From Virgibacillus sp. NKC19-3 (lineage in GTDB: Bacteria > Bacillota > Bacilli > Bacillales > Amphibacillaceae): a DNA stretch of 64,000 bases. Below the pieces are notes generated by a model. The model had not been told where the DNA came from. It saw nothing but the letters and a program-made list of their open reading frames with translations, and ran no database searches. The stretch lies in contig NZ_JAGYHC010000001.1 of assembly GCF_019837165.1 (NCBI RefSeq), positions 1,054,001 through 1,118,000 of the forward strand, written 5' to 3'. Position numbers and translations under genes: made by a program. Position 1 is the first letter of the stretch. Each line of letters starts with the position of its first letter. This document shows positions 29,416-39,451 of this stretch, in pieces.

Positions 29416-29895
29416 TCAGTCAGCATAAATCTTTAATAACATATATCGAATAATTGCCCCTACTCCTAAGCCAATTGGCAAAAACAGGATCGGCAGCCAC
29501 ATGGGTCCAATCAAGGTTCCAAAAATTGTAAACCTAGCGGAAAAAATCAAGCCTATTGTTACAAAATAGGCTGAGAACACAAGAGGTAAGTATGCAAATG
29601 GTTTTTCTCCTCCGCCTGCATCTTTATAGGCATCCCAAATGGCAAAGAAATATAAACATGGGTAAAACATAAGCCACAAATAATTGGTCGCTTCAATGGC
29701 TTCCGGGATTTTTCCATTGAAACTTAATACAATCACACGATTGAAATTTCCCATCACATTCACTAAAAATTCCAGGCCAACCAATAAAAAGCCTTTTCCA
29801 TACTTTTGATTTAATAATTGTGCGAATCCGGGGAGGGCAATACTCCATAATAGAGCCTCTAATTTTTTGCTTTTTTTATTTATCTTTTTCTCCAT
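29416..29895 (-). CDS. Small integral membrane protein, unknown function
   Basis: 159 residues with a basic N-terminus (KKINKKSKKLEAL) and about four to five hydrophobic segments. ALLWSIALPGFAQLLNQKYGKGF near the start has the look of a TM2-like or Bacillaceae-specific membrane family with a GxAQ-type turn. It follows the DUF3231 gene by eight bases, so both are likely in one transcript. No function is suggested. Confidence 0.75.
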   Translation of the reverse strand: MEKKINKKSKKLEALLWSIALPGFAQLLNQKYGKGFLLVGLEFLVNVMGNFNRVIVLSFNGKIPEAIEATNYLWLMFYPCLYFFAIWDAYKDAGGGEKPFAYLPLVFSAYFVTIGLIFSARFTIFGTLIGPMWLPILFLPIGLGVGAIIRYMLLKIYAD

Positions 29896-29903
29896 AGGCT
29901 TTC

Positions 29904-30908
29904 CTATTTCGCTAATTTTTTTCGATCTGCTGCCATTGGAGGTTGTTCCATCCAGCCATGATCAATCATAATATTCGCCCCGTCTTCCGCATAGGCAGCT
30001 ATCTCTGCTGATAAACGTGTATATTGAGCGGCTAGGTCTCTCCTTGGACTTGCCGCCAGTCCCACACTATATTGGCCTATACTAGATGCTATTAAGACAG
30101 TAACCAACTCCATCATCAACTTATCTGAAAAGGGAGAAACCGTTGATTCTGTTACCTCGGGTGTCATTAATAATGCGCTATTCGATAGATAATCTTCATT
30201 TAAAATAGAGGAAAATATTTCGGCATGTTTCCCGGAGATGTCGCGTCCTCTTTCAAAAAACTTCCTAACTTCCTTGGTTTGTGCGACCTGACTGAATCCC
30301 GTGATCAAGGCTTGTCCTAGGGCATTTCGTCTTGCGTTAAAAATAAGATGGGTAATTTCAACTCCAAGTAAAGGTCGACGATCTGCAAACCAACCTGCCA
30401 AGAAACTCTGCTTCTTTACAAAATCAATCTGCTTCGGTTTTGGAAGAAGGGGGGCACGGATATAAATGCCTTTTTCCTTCAGTAACTCCTTGAGTTGCTT
30501 ATGAAGATCCTGCGCAGTCGTTACGTTTTCGGTGTAAAAGTCGATCACATCCTCGCGCTCAGCAGACACAAGGGCAGAGGTATTGGATACCAGAGCTAAA
30601 TTTGCCATATTTAGCATGTATTCCAGATAAAGTTTATCTGAGAAAAGGCGCGGTGCTTCCAAAGTAATATCGTGCCCGGTAAACCCTTGGGGTATCGGAT
30701 AGTCCTCCTGAATAAAAAAATTCGTTACTATTTCAACACGTTGCTCTTTTAGAGTTAAATTATGCTCAATCATCGTACGTACTTCTTCATCGTCAACATG
30801 AGACAGGAAATGTTTAAGCCCGCATATTGCCATGGTGTCACTTTGGTACGTTGTCCAAAGGGTAGATATTTCGGATGCGGTAAGCTCAATATGTTTATAA
30901 TCTCCCAT
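29904..30908 (-). CDS. DUF3231 family protein (two ferritin-like helical halves)
   Basis: 334 residues, mostly helical, in two similar halves: ELTASEISTLWTTYQSDTMA at the start is echoed by HLIFNARRNALGQALITGF in the second half. This is the DUF3231 family, which is found in spore-formers and is related to CotF-like and ferritin-like bundles. A spore or dormancy role is suggested by the family and by the neighbouring gerA operon, which is divergent. It begins after AGGAG. Confidence 0.8.
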   Translation of the reverse strand: MGDYKHIELTASEISTLWTTYQSDTMAICGLKHFLSHVDDEEVRTMIEHNLTLKEQRVEIVTNFFIQEDYPIPQGFTGHDITLEAPRLFSDKLYLEYMLNMANLALVSNTSALVSAEREDVIDFYTENVTTAQDLHKQLKELLKEKGIYIRAPLLPKPKQIDFVKKQSFLAGWFADRRPLLGVEITHLIFNARRNALGQALITGFSQVAQTKEVRKFFERGRDISGKHAEIFSSILNEDYLSNSALLMTPEVTESTVSPFSDKLMMELVTVLIASSIGQYSVGLAASPRRDLAAQYTRLSAEIAAYAEDGANIMIDHGWMEQPPMAADRKKLAK

Positions 30909-31117
30909 TTTTCGATTACTCCTTTCGTTGTTTGCGATTATCTCAGTTATCTCCAGTGGGTTGGAATAGATAGGGGGCGATTGTCCCTTGATCTAGAGTC
31001 AACTGTCCATAGTTTGTCGCGGACTGGTACGTTTATACATGGTTGATGTTTTTGTATAAAATGACGTAATTAGGGAAAACGAAGATAAACAGATCATCAA
31101 CGGATTAGAGGGATGAA

Positions 31118-32671
31118 ATGGTATTGCGTTCACGTTATAAACGAAGAAAAAATCAAATAGAAAGGCCAAGGGAAGAGGACTTTTCGATTACGATTTTTAA
31201 AGAATTGGATAAAAATGTGGATAATCTTAAAAAAATGCTTGATGATCCGGAAGATTTGGTTATACGGGAATTCACCGTTCATACTACAACACAGAAATGT
31301 GCCATTGCCTATATCGATGGATTAGTCGACCCGTATACCGTCAATAACAGCATTCTTAAAAATCTACAACAAAGTATGGAACCCCAATCTCCAAACGAAG
31401 TAGAAACGCTTTTTGAGGACATTTACAGAGAAATCATATCGGTTGGTGATATCAAAGAAGAAACAACATTAGATGCCATTTCCCAAGGGCTTTTTTACGG
31501 TAGTACCATTCTTTACTTGGATGGATTGGATAAAGTATTGATCGTAGAAACCATTGGCTGGGAAACTCGCGCCATTGAGGAACCTTCAACAGAACCTGTC
31601 ATACGCGGCTCAAAAGAAGGATTTGTTGAAAATATTAGAACCAATACAGCGTTACTCAGACGGAACCTTCAAGGTCCCAATCTTCGTTTTAAGTCATATA
31701 AAATTGGACGTCGTTCCAAGAAAGACCTTATTGTGGCTTATATTGCAGGGATTAGCAATCCGGATTTAGTAAAGGAAATAAAGCGGCGTATTGAAACCAT
31801 TGATATCGATTTTGCTCCGGAGTCCGGCTATATTGAACAGTGGATTGAAGATAGTTTCATGTCCCCATTCCCGCAAGTATTAAATACGGAGAGGCCGGAT
31901 CGAGCCTCTGCTGCACTTGCACAAGGGAAAGTGGTTATTCTACTTGACGGTACGCCGTTTGTATTAATTGCTCCCGCTACGATAGGGAACACATTGCAAT
32001 CTCCGGAGGACTATTATGAGCGCTGGATAATTGGTTCTCTCATAAGAGTATTAAGGTGGGGTGGGGCATTTATTACTATATTCCTGCCTGCTTTATATAT
32101 TGCATTAGTTTCGTATCAACAGGGAATGATTCCATCCGATTTAGCCTTCTCCATTGCAGCGACAAGAGATGGCGTTCCTTTTCCGGCCTTTGTTGAAGCA
32201 GTCATGATGGGGGTAGTTATGGAATTACTCCGGGAGGCAGGCGCACGTTTGCCGACATCCATTGGAGAAACGATTGGTATTGTTGGTGGATTGGTTATCG
32301 GAGATGCAGCGGTGCAGGCTGGGATTGTAAGCCCGGTCATGGTTGTTGTGGTTGCATTAACGGCCATCGCATCTTTTGCCGTTCCCGAGTATAGTACAGC
32401 GATTTCCTTTCGATTGATTCGTTTTTTAACGATGATTTCGGCCGCTGTACTGGGGTTATTTGGTATCATTCTTGTTTACATTGCGATTAATATTCATATC
32501 GTAAACTTGAAAAGCTTTGGAATTCCTTATTCTACTCCTTTTGCACCGACATTTCGTGGAGACTTTAAGGATCTTGTTACGCGTGCGCCTCTACCCGCTA
32601 TGTTAAAGCGACCGCAGTATCTAAAGCCGGAAGACAAAACGTCTGCGAATAGAGAGGATAAAGGTTCATGA
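31118..32671 (+). CDS. gerAA: Spore germination receptor subunit A (GerAA family)
   Basis: 517 residues with a soluble N-terminal half and about five membrane helices in the C-terminal half. The family text TLQSPEDYYERW precedes the helices, and PFPAFVEAVMMGVVMELLREAG and RLPTSIGETIGIVGGLVIGDAAV (split positions about 365-400) are diagnostic. The A subunit sits in the inner spore membrane and combines with B and C subunits to sense germinants. It is the first gene of an A-B-C-small gene operon with overlapping genes. Confidence 0.93.
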   Translation: MVLRSRYKRRKNQIERPREEDFSITIFKELDKNVDNLKKMLDDPEDLVIREFTVHTTTQKCAIAYIDGLVDPYTVNNSILKNLQQSMEPQSPNEVETLFEDIYREIISVGDIKEETTLDAISQGLFYGSTILYLDGLDKVLIVETIGWETRAIEEPSTEPVIRGSKEGFVENIRTNTALLRRNLQGPNLRFKSYKIGRRSKKDLIVAYIAGISNPDLVKEIKRRIETIDIDFAPESGYIEQWIEDSFMSPFPQVLNTERPDRASAALAQGKVVILLDGTPFVLIAPATIGNTLQSPEDYYERWIIGSLIRVLRWGGAFITIFLPALYIALVSYQQGMIPSDLAFSIAATRDGVPFPAFVEAVMMGVVMELLREAGARLPTSIGETIGIVGGLVIGDAAVQAGIVSPVMVVVVALTAIASFAVPEYSTAISFRLIRFLTMISAAVLGLFGIILVYIAINIHIVNLKSFGIPYSTPFAPTFRGDFKDLVTRAPLPAMLKRPQYLKPEDKTSANREDKGS

Positions 32672-33774
32672 AACAATTTAAATATGCGGACGATAAAATT
32701 ACCGAAAGGGAGATCATGTTTGCGATTCCTTCCATCGTGATTGGTGTCGGTATTCTTTCCCTACCAAAAACGTTAGCGGCCGTAACTGTTTCCTCAGATG
32801 GATGGATTCCAATACTTATTAGTGGAATTCTTGTTACATTTATCACTTGGAGTGTGGCTCGTATTGCAGCAAGCTTCCCCAATCAGGATTTCCTTACCTA
32901 TGCATCTAAAATTTTGACGAAACCAGTTGCAATAATAATAACATTTCTGTTTGCGGCTATCGCATTAAATGTAGCTGCACTTACGGTTCGCAGAATTGCT
33001 GATATTTCGAAGAACTATTTATTCGATCGTACACCGATTGAAGTTATCGCATTTGCTTTCTTGCTTCTCGTCGTTTACGGTGTTTCAGGATCAAGAACCG
33101 GATTATTTCGTTTGAATATGATGTTCCTTCCGATTATTGTCTTTATTTCTGTTGCTGTTTTGGCTATTAATATAGGCTGGTTTAAACCGGAGAATATACT
33201 TCCTGTGTTTGAAACAAATTTTCGTGGATATGTGAAAGGAATAGGGACAAGTATTACTTCCTATACCGGCGTTTTTATTTTATGGTTTTATGTTGCACTT
33301 GTTAAACAACCAGAAAAAGCCCCCAAAAAGGCCGTACATGGTATGGTTATGCCTATCGTTTTGTATATTTTATTCTTCCTAGCGTGTATAGGGGTATTTG
33401 GGAACGAAGTGACGAAAAACATGCTTTATCCTGTCATTGAGTTGGGGAAGGTCGTTGAGGTTCCGGGGGGATTTTTTCAGCGATTTGAATCCGTTTTTTT
33501 TGTTATTTGGATTATGGCTATTTTTAATTCGACAGCAATGGCCTTGGACATCGGTGTTTTTGCGGTAAATTCCATTTTCAAAAGAATAACGAAAATCAAG
33601 TTGGTGTTTATTTTATCCCCTATTGTGTATCTCATTAGTATGTTCCCGGAAACGATTGTAGGTGTAGACAAATTTGCAACTGCTGTCGGTTATATTACCT
33701 TTTTATTTACCGTGTTTATGGCCGTACTGCTGTTTGTTACGTCTAAATGGAGGGGAGTGAGGCGGGGTGAATAA
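32668..33774 (+). CDS. gerAB: Spore germination receptor subunit B (GerAB family, APC-type permease fold)
   Basis: 368 residues with ten hydrophobic segments. The ITEREIMFAIPSIVIGVGILSLPK-like start is typical of the endospore germination permease family. Its ATG overlaps the gerAA stop as ATGA. Subunit B is thought to bind the germinant. Confidence 0.93.
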   Translation: MKQFKYADDKITEREIMFAIPSIVIGVGILSLPKTLAAVTVSSDGWIPILISGILVTFITWSVARIAASFPNQDFLTYASKILTKPVAIIITFLFAAIALNVAALTVRRIADISKNYLFDRTPIEVIAFAFLLLVVYGVSGSRTGLFRLNMMFLPIIVFISVAVLAINIGWFKPENILPVFETNFRGYVKGIGTSITSYTGVFILWFYVALVKQPEKAPKKAVHGMVMPIVLYILFFLACIGVFGNEVTKNMLYPVIELGKVVEVPGGFFQRFESVFFVIWIMAIFNSTAMALDIGVFAVNSIFKRITKIKLVFILSPIVYLISMFPETIVGVDKFATAVGYITFLFTVFMAVLLFVTSKWRGVRRGE

Positions 33775-34933
33775 ACATGTGTTTCGATTAATTTGTTTAT
33801 CCATGGTGATTCTACTCACAGGCTGTTGGGATGAGGTAGATATTGAAGAACGTGGGTTTATCATCGGCTCAGCGATTGATCTGGCTGAAAACTATGATCC
33901 TGATAATCCGCAGATAACGGTGACAAATCAGTTTGTCGTTCCCGGTCAATTAGATAATCCTGCACAGCAAGGAGGAGGAAAAGCATATGAAAATTTGTCC
34001 GTCAGTGGTGGAAGCGTATTTGGGATTGAGCGGGAAATGGGGACATTAACAAACTTGGTGCCATTTTTTCAGCATTTAAAAGTAATTATTGTGTCTGAAG
34101 AAGTGGCGCGAGAGCCAAACTTATTTTCAAGTCTTATGGACTTCTATATTCGTGATCATGAAATGAGAAGAGAAATCAGGGTACTGATTTCAGAAGGAGA
34201 TGCCCGTGATATACTTGAAATAGAACCGCAAAATGAAGATATCCCTGCCATGTATATTCATGATGTTGTCGAAAATAGGAATCGGATGCTCGAAACATTG
34301 GACCCGATAAGAATTGGCGATGTTCAAGAATATTTACTGGATAGGAGCAGTTATGTCATTCCGCAAGTCATTCCCAATCAAGATAAAGTAAATTATCGAG
34401 GTGCAGGGGTATTTTATGGGGCAGATGACAAACTGGCGGGAGTACTGGATGAGGATGAAGCAGCAGGATTGAATCTGATCAATGGCGATAAAAATGGAGG
34501 AACTATACACTTTGAGATTGATGGGCGGTCCATGACGTATGAGATTGAAAATATGAAAAGCCATACAACAATCAAACCAAAAGACACAGAACATATAGAT
34601 ATATCCATAACGGTGGAGGTAGAAGGATCCATATCAGAGATGTTTGGTGATAGAAGACTCTTGCAATCGGAATATATATCGGAAATTGAGGAAAAGATTG
34701 ATGAAAAAATGGAACAACTCATAAACGATACGTTGGAAAAGGGACAGCATGAATTAGGAGTGGATTTTTTTGACTTTCATCGTATCTTACAACAAGACCA
34801 CTATAAGGTATGGAAACAAATAGAGGATGATTGGGATAGGGGTAAACATATTTTTTCAAAGAGCAATATTGACGTTACAGCAGATTCCACTGTCCGGTCG
34901 ACCGGGTCCAGTGATAAGACAAAGAATCGGTGA
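33767..34933 (+). CDS. gerAC: Spore germination receptor subunit C, lipoprotein (GerAC family)
   Basis: 388 residues from a GTG at 33767, which overlaps the gerAB end. The lipobox LLTGC leads into CWDEVDIEERGFIIG, the family hallmark (W-D-x-x-x-I-x-x-x-G). The C-terminal domain includes HRILQQDHYKVWKQIEDDW. It is attached to the outer face of the inner spore membrane. Confidence 0.93.
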   Translation: MNKHVFRLICLSMVILLTGCWDEVDIEERGFIIGSAIDLAENYDPDNPQITVTNQFVVPGQLDNPAQQGGGKAYENLSVSGGSVFGIEREMGTLTNLVPFFQHLKVIIVSEEVAREPNLFSSLMDFYIRDHEMRREIRVLISEGDARDILEIEPQNEDIPAMYIHDVVENRNRMLETLDPIRIGDVQEYLLDRSSYVIPQVIPNQDKVNYRGAGVFYGADDKLAGVLDEDEAAGLNLINGDKNGGTIHFEIDGRSMTYEIENMKSHTTIKPKDTEHIDISITVEVEGSISEMFGDRRLLQSEYISEIEEKIDEKMEQLINDTLEKGQHELGVDFFDFHRILQQDHYKVWKQIEDDWDRGKHIFSKSNIDVTADSTVRSTGSSDKTKNR

Positions 34934-34934
34934 A

Positions 34935-35096
34935 ATGAGTGATATATACATGTGGGATAAACTGATAGGGTTATTACCTGAAAATATGGTACTCGTATGC
35001 ACTATTCTGATATTTGTCATCCCCTACTCTGTTCATAAGATGAATCAAAAACTGCATAAGTTCGGGGATCCGCCATGGAAAAAGACGGAGAAATAG
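34935..35096 (+). CDS. Small membrane protein at the end of the ger operon (possible D subunit)
   Basis: 53 residues starting at 34935, one base after the gerAC stop codon, with one hydrophobic segment (MVLVCTILIFVIPYSV) and a basic tail (FGDPPWKKTEK). Some GerA-type operons encode a small D protein that tunes germination; this gene has the right place, though it is shorter than the two-helix D proteins known. No close family was recognised. Confidence 0.65.
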   Translation: MSDIYMWDKLIGLLPENMVLVCTILIFVIPYSVHKMNQKLHKFGDPPWKKTEK

Positions 35097-35150
35097 GAAA
35101 CAGGGTCTGGGCATGATACAATACGGGAAAAATGGTAAAGAGGTGCAGAA

Positions 35151-36659
35151 ATGGATCTTCAGAGCTACTTGACACTTGATGCTACAGCGATGGCAGAGCT
35201 AGTAAAGATGGGAGAAGTAACACCGAAAGAGTTGCTGGAATTGAGTTTTCAGCAACTGGAAGCGGTCAATCCGGCATTAAATGCAGTGACACATACAAGA
35301 AAGGAAAAAGCTTTAGCAGAGGCAGAGCGAATGCAAGCAACGGATGCGCCATTCGGCGGTGTACCAATGTTATTGAAAAACCTCTCCCAAAGTCTACAAG
35401 GGGAGCCACTTACGTCCGGATCACAGTTGTTCATGTCTACCGTTTCCGAACATGATTCCAATATGGTGAAAAAATTCCGAGAGGCTGGTTTTCAATTTAT
35501 CGGACATACCAACACACCGGAATTCGGATTGAAGAATATAACCGAGCCTGATTTGCATGGACCAACAAGAAATCCATGGGACTCACATCGTTCTCCGGGT
35601 GGCTCCAGCGGGGGATCTGCAGCAGCGGTTGCAGCAGGGATCGTCCCATTAGCAGGTGCCAGTGACGGAGGCGGATCTATTCGAATACCGGCATCGTTTA
35701 CCGGATTGTTTGGCTTAAAGCCAACTCGTGGACGCACACCGGTAGGACCAGGGGCTGGACGTCAGTGGCAAGGTGCATCGATTGATTTTGTACTAAGTCG
35801 CAGTGTTCGAGATAGTGCTGCAATCCTTGATGAGCTTCAAATTGTCCAGCCGGAAGCAGCATTTCATACCCCGCTATTTCCGGGAAGTTATAATGAAGCG
35901 ATGCCGCATCCATTTGAGAAACCGCTCCGTATCGCATACAATATGACATCTCCTGTCGGTACTCCTGTTTCGGAAGAGGCGAAATACGCCGTTGAGAAAA
36001 CAGTGAAGTGGATGGAAAGTCAGGGGCATATCGTGGAGGAGAAAGAAAATGGCGTTGACGGCATCCAATTAATGAAGGATTATTATCTGATGAATAGTGG
36101 AGAGATTTCTTCTCTTGTAGGGCAATTAGAAAAAGGTATCGACCGGGCTATCACAGCGGATGATGTGGAAATTGAAACATGGGTTCTGCATCAGGCCGGC
36201 AAGTCTGTTTCTGCTGCGGAGTTCTCGGCAAGCCTATCTTCATGGGACAGCGCAGCAGCACAAATGGCTCATCTACATGAAACGTATGATTTTTATATCA
36301 CACCAGCTTCCGCATATACAGCACCAAAAGTTGGGGAACTAACATATACAAGAAAGGAACAGCAGGAAATGCGCTTGCGGATTGATGAGATGGACAAGCA
36401 GGAGCAGCAGGATCTTATATACGATATGTTTTTGCCAAGCCTAACGTATACGCCATTCACCCAACTTGCTAATTTAACTGGACAACCAGCAATGTCCGTG
36501 CCGGTTCATCTATCGGATGATGGGCTTCCTATAGGCGTCCAAGTAATGGCATCCAAAGGAAAAGAGAATCGATTACTACAGCTCGCTTATCAGCTGGAGC
36601 AAAGTGAGTTGTGGATTACAAAAAGGCCGTTGGTTCAACAAGATAAAGTGATAAGGTGA
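35151..36659 (+). CDS. Amidase signature family enzyme
   Basis: 502 residues. The amidase signature is complete: catalytic Lys in [10 protein letters not shown] near residue 80, the Gly/Ser-rich [14 protein letters not shown] near 150 and the nucleophile loop [11 protein letters not shown] near 175. The C-terminal [17 protein letters not shown] is also typical. It would hydrolyse an amide in the cytoplasm; the substrate is unknown. It is 54 bp after the ger operon and may be read from its own promoter. It does not sit with gatC or gatB, so it is probably not the GatA subunit. Confidence 0.9.
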   Translation: MDLQSYLTLDATAMAELVKMGEVTPKELLELSFQQLEAVNPALNAVTHTRKEKALAEAERMQATDAPFGGVPMLLKNLSQSLQGEPLTSGSQLFMSTVSEHDSNMVKKFREAGFQFIGHTNTPEFGLKNITEPDLHGPTRNPWDSHRSPGGSSGGSAAAVAAGIVPLAGASDGGGSIRIPASFTGLFGLKPTRGRTPVGPGAGRQWQGASIDFVLSRSVRDSAAILDELQIVQPEAAFHTPLFPGSYNEAMPHPFEKPLRIAYNMTSPVGTPVSEEAKYAVEKTVKWMESQGHIVEEKENGVDGIQLMKDYYLMNSGEISSLVGQLEKGIDRAITADDVEIETWVLHQAGKSVSAAEFSASLSSWDSAAAQMAHLHETYDFYITPASAYTAPKVGELTYTRKEQQEMRLRIDEMDKQEQQDLIYDMFLPSLTYTPFTQLANLTGQPAMSVPVHLSDDGLPIGVQVMASKGKENRLLQLAYQLEQSELWITKRPLVQQDKVIR

Positions 36660-36677
36660 CGGCGGTCTCCTGTAGAA

Positions 36678-36711
36678 GAGAGAGGTTAAAGTTCATCCTC
36701 TCTCTTTTTTT
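36678..36711 (+). terminator. Terminator after the amidase gene
   Basis: GAGAGAGG (36678-36685) pairs with CCTCTCTC (36697-36704), followed by TTTTTTT. Confidence 0.88.
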
Positions 36712-37110
36712 GATAGCCGTAGGTGATGACTTCAGCCGAATGAATTGATACTAAAGGTTTCTCTTTCTCTTTCATTAGCCTCGCTCGTTTGTTCGTTTTT
36801 TCTCTAATTCCTTCTCTTGAAATTTTGATAATCTCCCGCCAGATCTTCACCGTATATGTTAATTATCGACGTGGCAGCCGGTGGTCCACTGTAGATTGTA
36901 ACTCCAATAATGTATAAAAGCTGATTTCCCCATCTTTGATTTTCACTTTACAAATGAGTTGGAAATATCATTATAGGTACGCTTCCAATAAAGCTGTTTG
37001 CAGAAAAATAGCAGGGGAAGACTCCTTATAGGTACAAATGATCTTTTATATTTGTTTTTTTGTCTGATAATATGGTGTTGATTACAATAGGTAATAAATT
37101 CCAATTTTCC
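36712..37110. other. Intergenic stretch without a supported gene
   Basis: AT-rich; no ribosome site with a credible frame, and no repeat, was recognised before the strong ribosome site at about 37113. Confidence 0.5.
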
Positions 37111-37128
37111 ATAAAGGAGGTTAATATT

Positions 37129-37242
37129 ATGGATAGATTCGAAATGCTCGTTGATGAATGTCAAACAAAACTAGGACGCGATTTGTCCCAAAAGGAACTG
37201 GAATGGGTCAAATGGGTTGTGGATAGGGAAAAAGACGAGTGA
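37129..37242 (+). CDS. 37-residue conserved-looking small protein
   Basis: An ATG at 37129 has a near-perfect ribosome site, AAAGGAGG, eight bases upstream. The product is short, charged and helical (MDRFEMLVDECQTKLG, then DLSQKELEWVKWVV). It ends just before the 21-bp repeat array. The strong ribosome site and protein-like composition argue that it is translated. No function is known; it resembles small helical proteins often seen in Bacillaceae intergenic regions. Confidence 0.6.
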   Translation: MDRFEMLVDECQTKLGRDLSQKELEWVKWVVDREKDE

Positions 37243-37261
37243 ACATGAGGATAATACTTTA

Positions 37262-37547
37262 AACGGGAGAGAGCGCGTTCAAATCGGGAGACAGCGCATC
37301 GAAATCGGGAAAGCGAGCACTCAAATCGGGAGACAGCGCTCCGAAATCGGAAAAGCGAGCATTCAAACCGGGAGACAGCGCATCGAACTCGGGAGAGCGA
37401 ACACCCAAATCGGGAGACAGCGCACCGAAATCGGGAGAGCGAGCGTTCAAACCGGGAGACAGCGCATCGAACTCGGGAAAGCGAGCACCGAAATCGGGAG
37501 ACAGCACTCCGAAATCGGGAAAGCAAACGTTTAAATCGGGAGACTGT
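37262..37547. repeat. 21-bp tandem array, CGGGAGA family (copy 2)
   Basis: About 13-14 units with CGGGAGA or CGGGAAA every 21 bp (37264, 37285 and so on). Units alternate between CAGCGCATCGAAAT-like and GCGAGCATTCAAAC-like tails, so the higher-order period is 42 bp. All frames are open; a plus-strand frame reads as repeated I-G-R-Q-R heptads, but no ribosome site supports it. From 37548 to 37756 the gap is AT-rich and has no recognised feature other than the abgT ribosome site. Confidence 0.93.
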
Positions 37548-37756
37548 ACTTCTAATACCAAAAGGTACTATGATTAATAAATTTCAATACGCCCCCATCC
37601 AAGCCGTAATAAATTCTACTATTTCCATTATTTCTACTTCAATTTTCCTATTTAAATTCTTATACATCCCCTATATAATAGGCGTTACGTAATATTATTA
37701 TTTACACATTATTGTCGGAATATTACCGTTATAGGCACAAGAAGGGAGAATTATCA

Positions 37757-39274
37757 ATGGATAAGAAAAAAGGCGTTTTTCAACGTTCTTTGGACGGGAT
37801 AGAAACGGTTGGAAATAAATTACCGCATCCGGTCACATTGTTTGCTATTTTAGCATTATTAGTTGTTCTTCTTTCCGCGGCTTTAGCTCCATTGGGGATT
37901 AGTGTGGAGCACCCTGGTGAAGAAGGTGAAATGGTCGAGATTAACAACTTACTGAGCGCTGATGGTATTCAATATATTTTTACCAGTATGACGGATAACT
38001 TCATTGGTTTCGCACCACTTGGAGTTGTGCTTGTAACGATGCTTGGTATAGGTGTTGCAGAACATACAGGATTAATTAGTGCAGTATTGCGGGGGTTTGT
38101 TTTAGCTGTACCCAATCGTTTGATCACGGCTGGTTTGGTATTTGCTGGTATTATGTCCAGTGTTGCTTCAGATGCGGGCTATGTTGTCCTGCCGCCACTT
38201 GGAGCTTTAATATTTGCCGCACTTGGACGACATCCATTAGCCGGTCTTGCTGCAGCGTTTGCAGGAGTTTCCGCAGGATTTAGTGCAAACTTATCTTTAT
38301 CTGCGACAGATGCTATGCTTGGGGAAATGACAATAGACGCAGCATCGATTATTGACCCGGCTTATGCAGAAACGATGAACATTGCGATGAACTGGTGGTT
38401 TATTGCTGTTTCCGTGTTTGTGCTAACATTCATCGGTGCCTGGGTCACAGAACGCGTAGTTGAACCCCGTTTGGGCAAGTATAAAGGTGAAAAAACAGAG
38501 GATCTGGAAGGACTTACTTCCGTTGAGAAAAAAGGTCTGGTTTGGTCCGGTGTTGCATTAGTCATTGGATTGATTTTGACACTATTGCTCATCATGCCGG
38601 AAAATGCACCAATGCGCGGGGATGATGGTGGAATTGTTCAATCTCCATTTATGGATTCATTAGTACCTGTTATTGCGGCTTTATTCTTTATTCCAGGCCT
38701 TGTCTATGGAAAAATAACCAAAGTGATTCGTAATGACAAGGATGTTGCAAATCAAATGACGGATACCATGGCTTCCATGGGTATGTTCATTGTATTAGCG
38801 TTTACGGCAGGTCAATTCGTTGCTTTTTTCTCGGAGTCCAATATCGGAATGGTTCTTGGCGTTTATGGTGCTGAATTCTTACAAAGTATCAATCTTTCCG
38901 GAATTCCATTAATTCTATTATTTATCTTAATTGCTGCATTCATCAATTTATTTATGGGTAGTGCCTCAGCTAAATGGGCCATGATGGCACCGGTGTTTGT
39001 GCCGATTATGATGCAGCTTGGTTATTCACCGGAGCTTACGCAAATGGCGTATCGTATCGCAGACTCAACAACCAATATTATTACACCATTAATGACCTAT
39101 TTTGCGATTATTATTGCATTTGCTCAGCAGTATGATAAGAAAATGGGAATTGGAACGTTAATTTCTGTTATGCTTCCTTATTCCATTTACTTCCTTATTG
39201 GTTGGACAATTGTACTTGTCATCTGGATGCTCGTAGGGATACCACTAGGACCGGGTTCTTCAATCCTATATTAA
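37757..39274 (+). CDS. AbgT-family transporter (p-aminobenzoyl-glutamate type)
   Basis: The start at 37757 follows AGAAGGGAG and gives 505 residues with about 11-12 membrane helices. LDGIETVGNKLPHPVTLF at the N-terminus, GVAEHTGLISAVLRG near 105 and SSVASDAGYVVLPPLGALIF near 135 are typical of AbgT. Family members import aminobenzoyl-glutamate or export sulfonamides. It is a single-gene unit with a good terminator. Confidence 0.93.
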   Translation: MDKKKGVFQRSLDGIETVGNKLPHPVTLFAILALLVVLLSAALAPLGISVEHPGEEGEMVEINNLLSADGIQYIFTSMTDNFIGFAPLGVVLVTMLGIGVAEHTGLISAVLRGFVLAVPNRLITAGLVFAGIMSSVASDAGYVVLPPLGALIFAALGRHPLAGLAAAFAGVSAGFSANLSLSATDAMLGEMTIDAASIIDPAYAETMNIAMNWWFIAVSVFVLTFIGAWVTERVVEPRLGKYKGEKTEDLEGLTSVEKKGLVWSGVALVIGLILTLLLIMPENAPMRGDDGGIVQSPFMDSLVPVIAALFFIPGLVYGKITKVIRNDKDVANQMTDTMASMGMFIVLAFTAGQFVAFFSESNIGMVLGVYGAEFLQSINLSGIPLILLFILIAAFINLFMGSASAKWAMMAPVFVPIMMQLGYSPELTQMAYRIADSTTNIITPLMTYFAIIIAFAQQYDKKMGIGTLISVMLPYSIYFLIGWTIVLVIWMLVGIPLGPGSSILY

Positions 39275-39281
39275 TATAGAG

Positions 39282-39319
39282 AAACTCTTTCCTTTCTTTG
39301 TAGTTGGGAAAGAGTTTTT
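39282..39319 (+). terminator. Terminator after the AbgT-family gene
   Basis: AAACTCTTTCC (39282-39292) pairs with GGAAAGAGTTT (39307-39317), followed by more T residues. Confidence 0.85.
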
Positions 39320-39451
39320 GTATAGTCTATGAAAATATCAACATAAGGTTGAAAATCATTCATTCGTTCGGATAAGGTTGCAAGTCCCGAGACTGTGTGT
39401 AGATGCTCGCTCTACCGGAAAAATTTGGATAAAAATTGATAAATGTCTACG

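Noticed and set aside
37161-37561. ORFs in the 37.3 kb array, including one with I-G-R-Q-R heptads
   Set aside because: All three related arrays give such frames in different registers; no consistent start or ribosome site.
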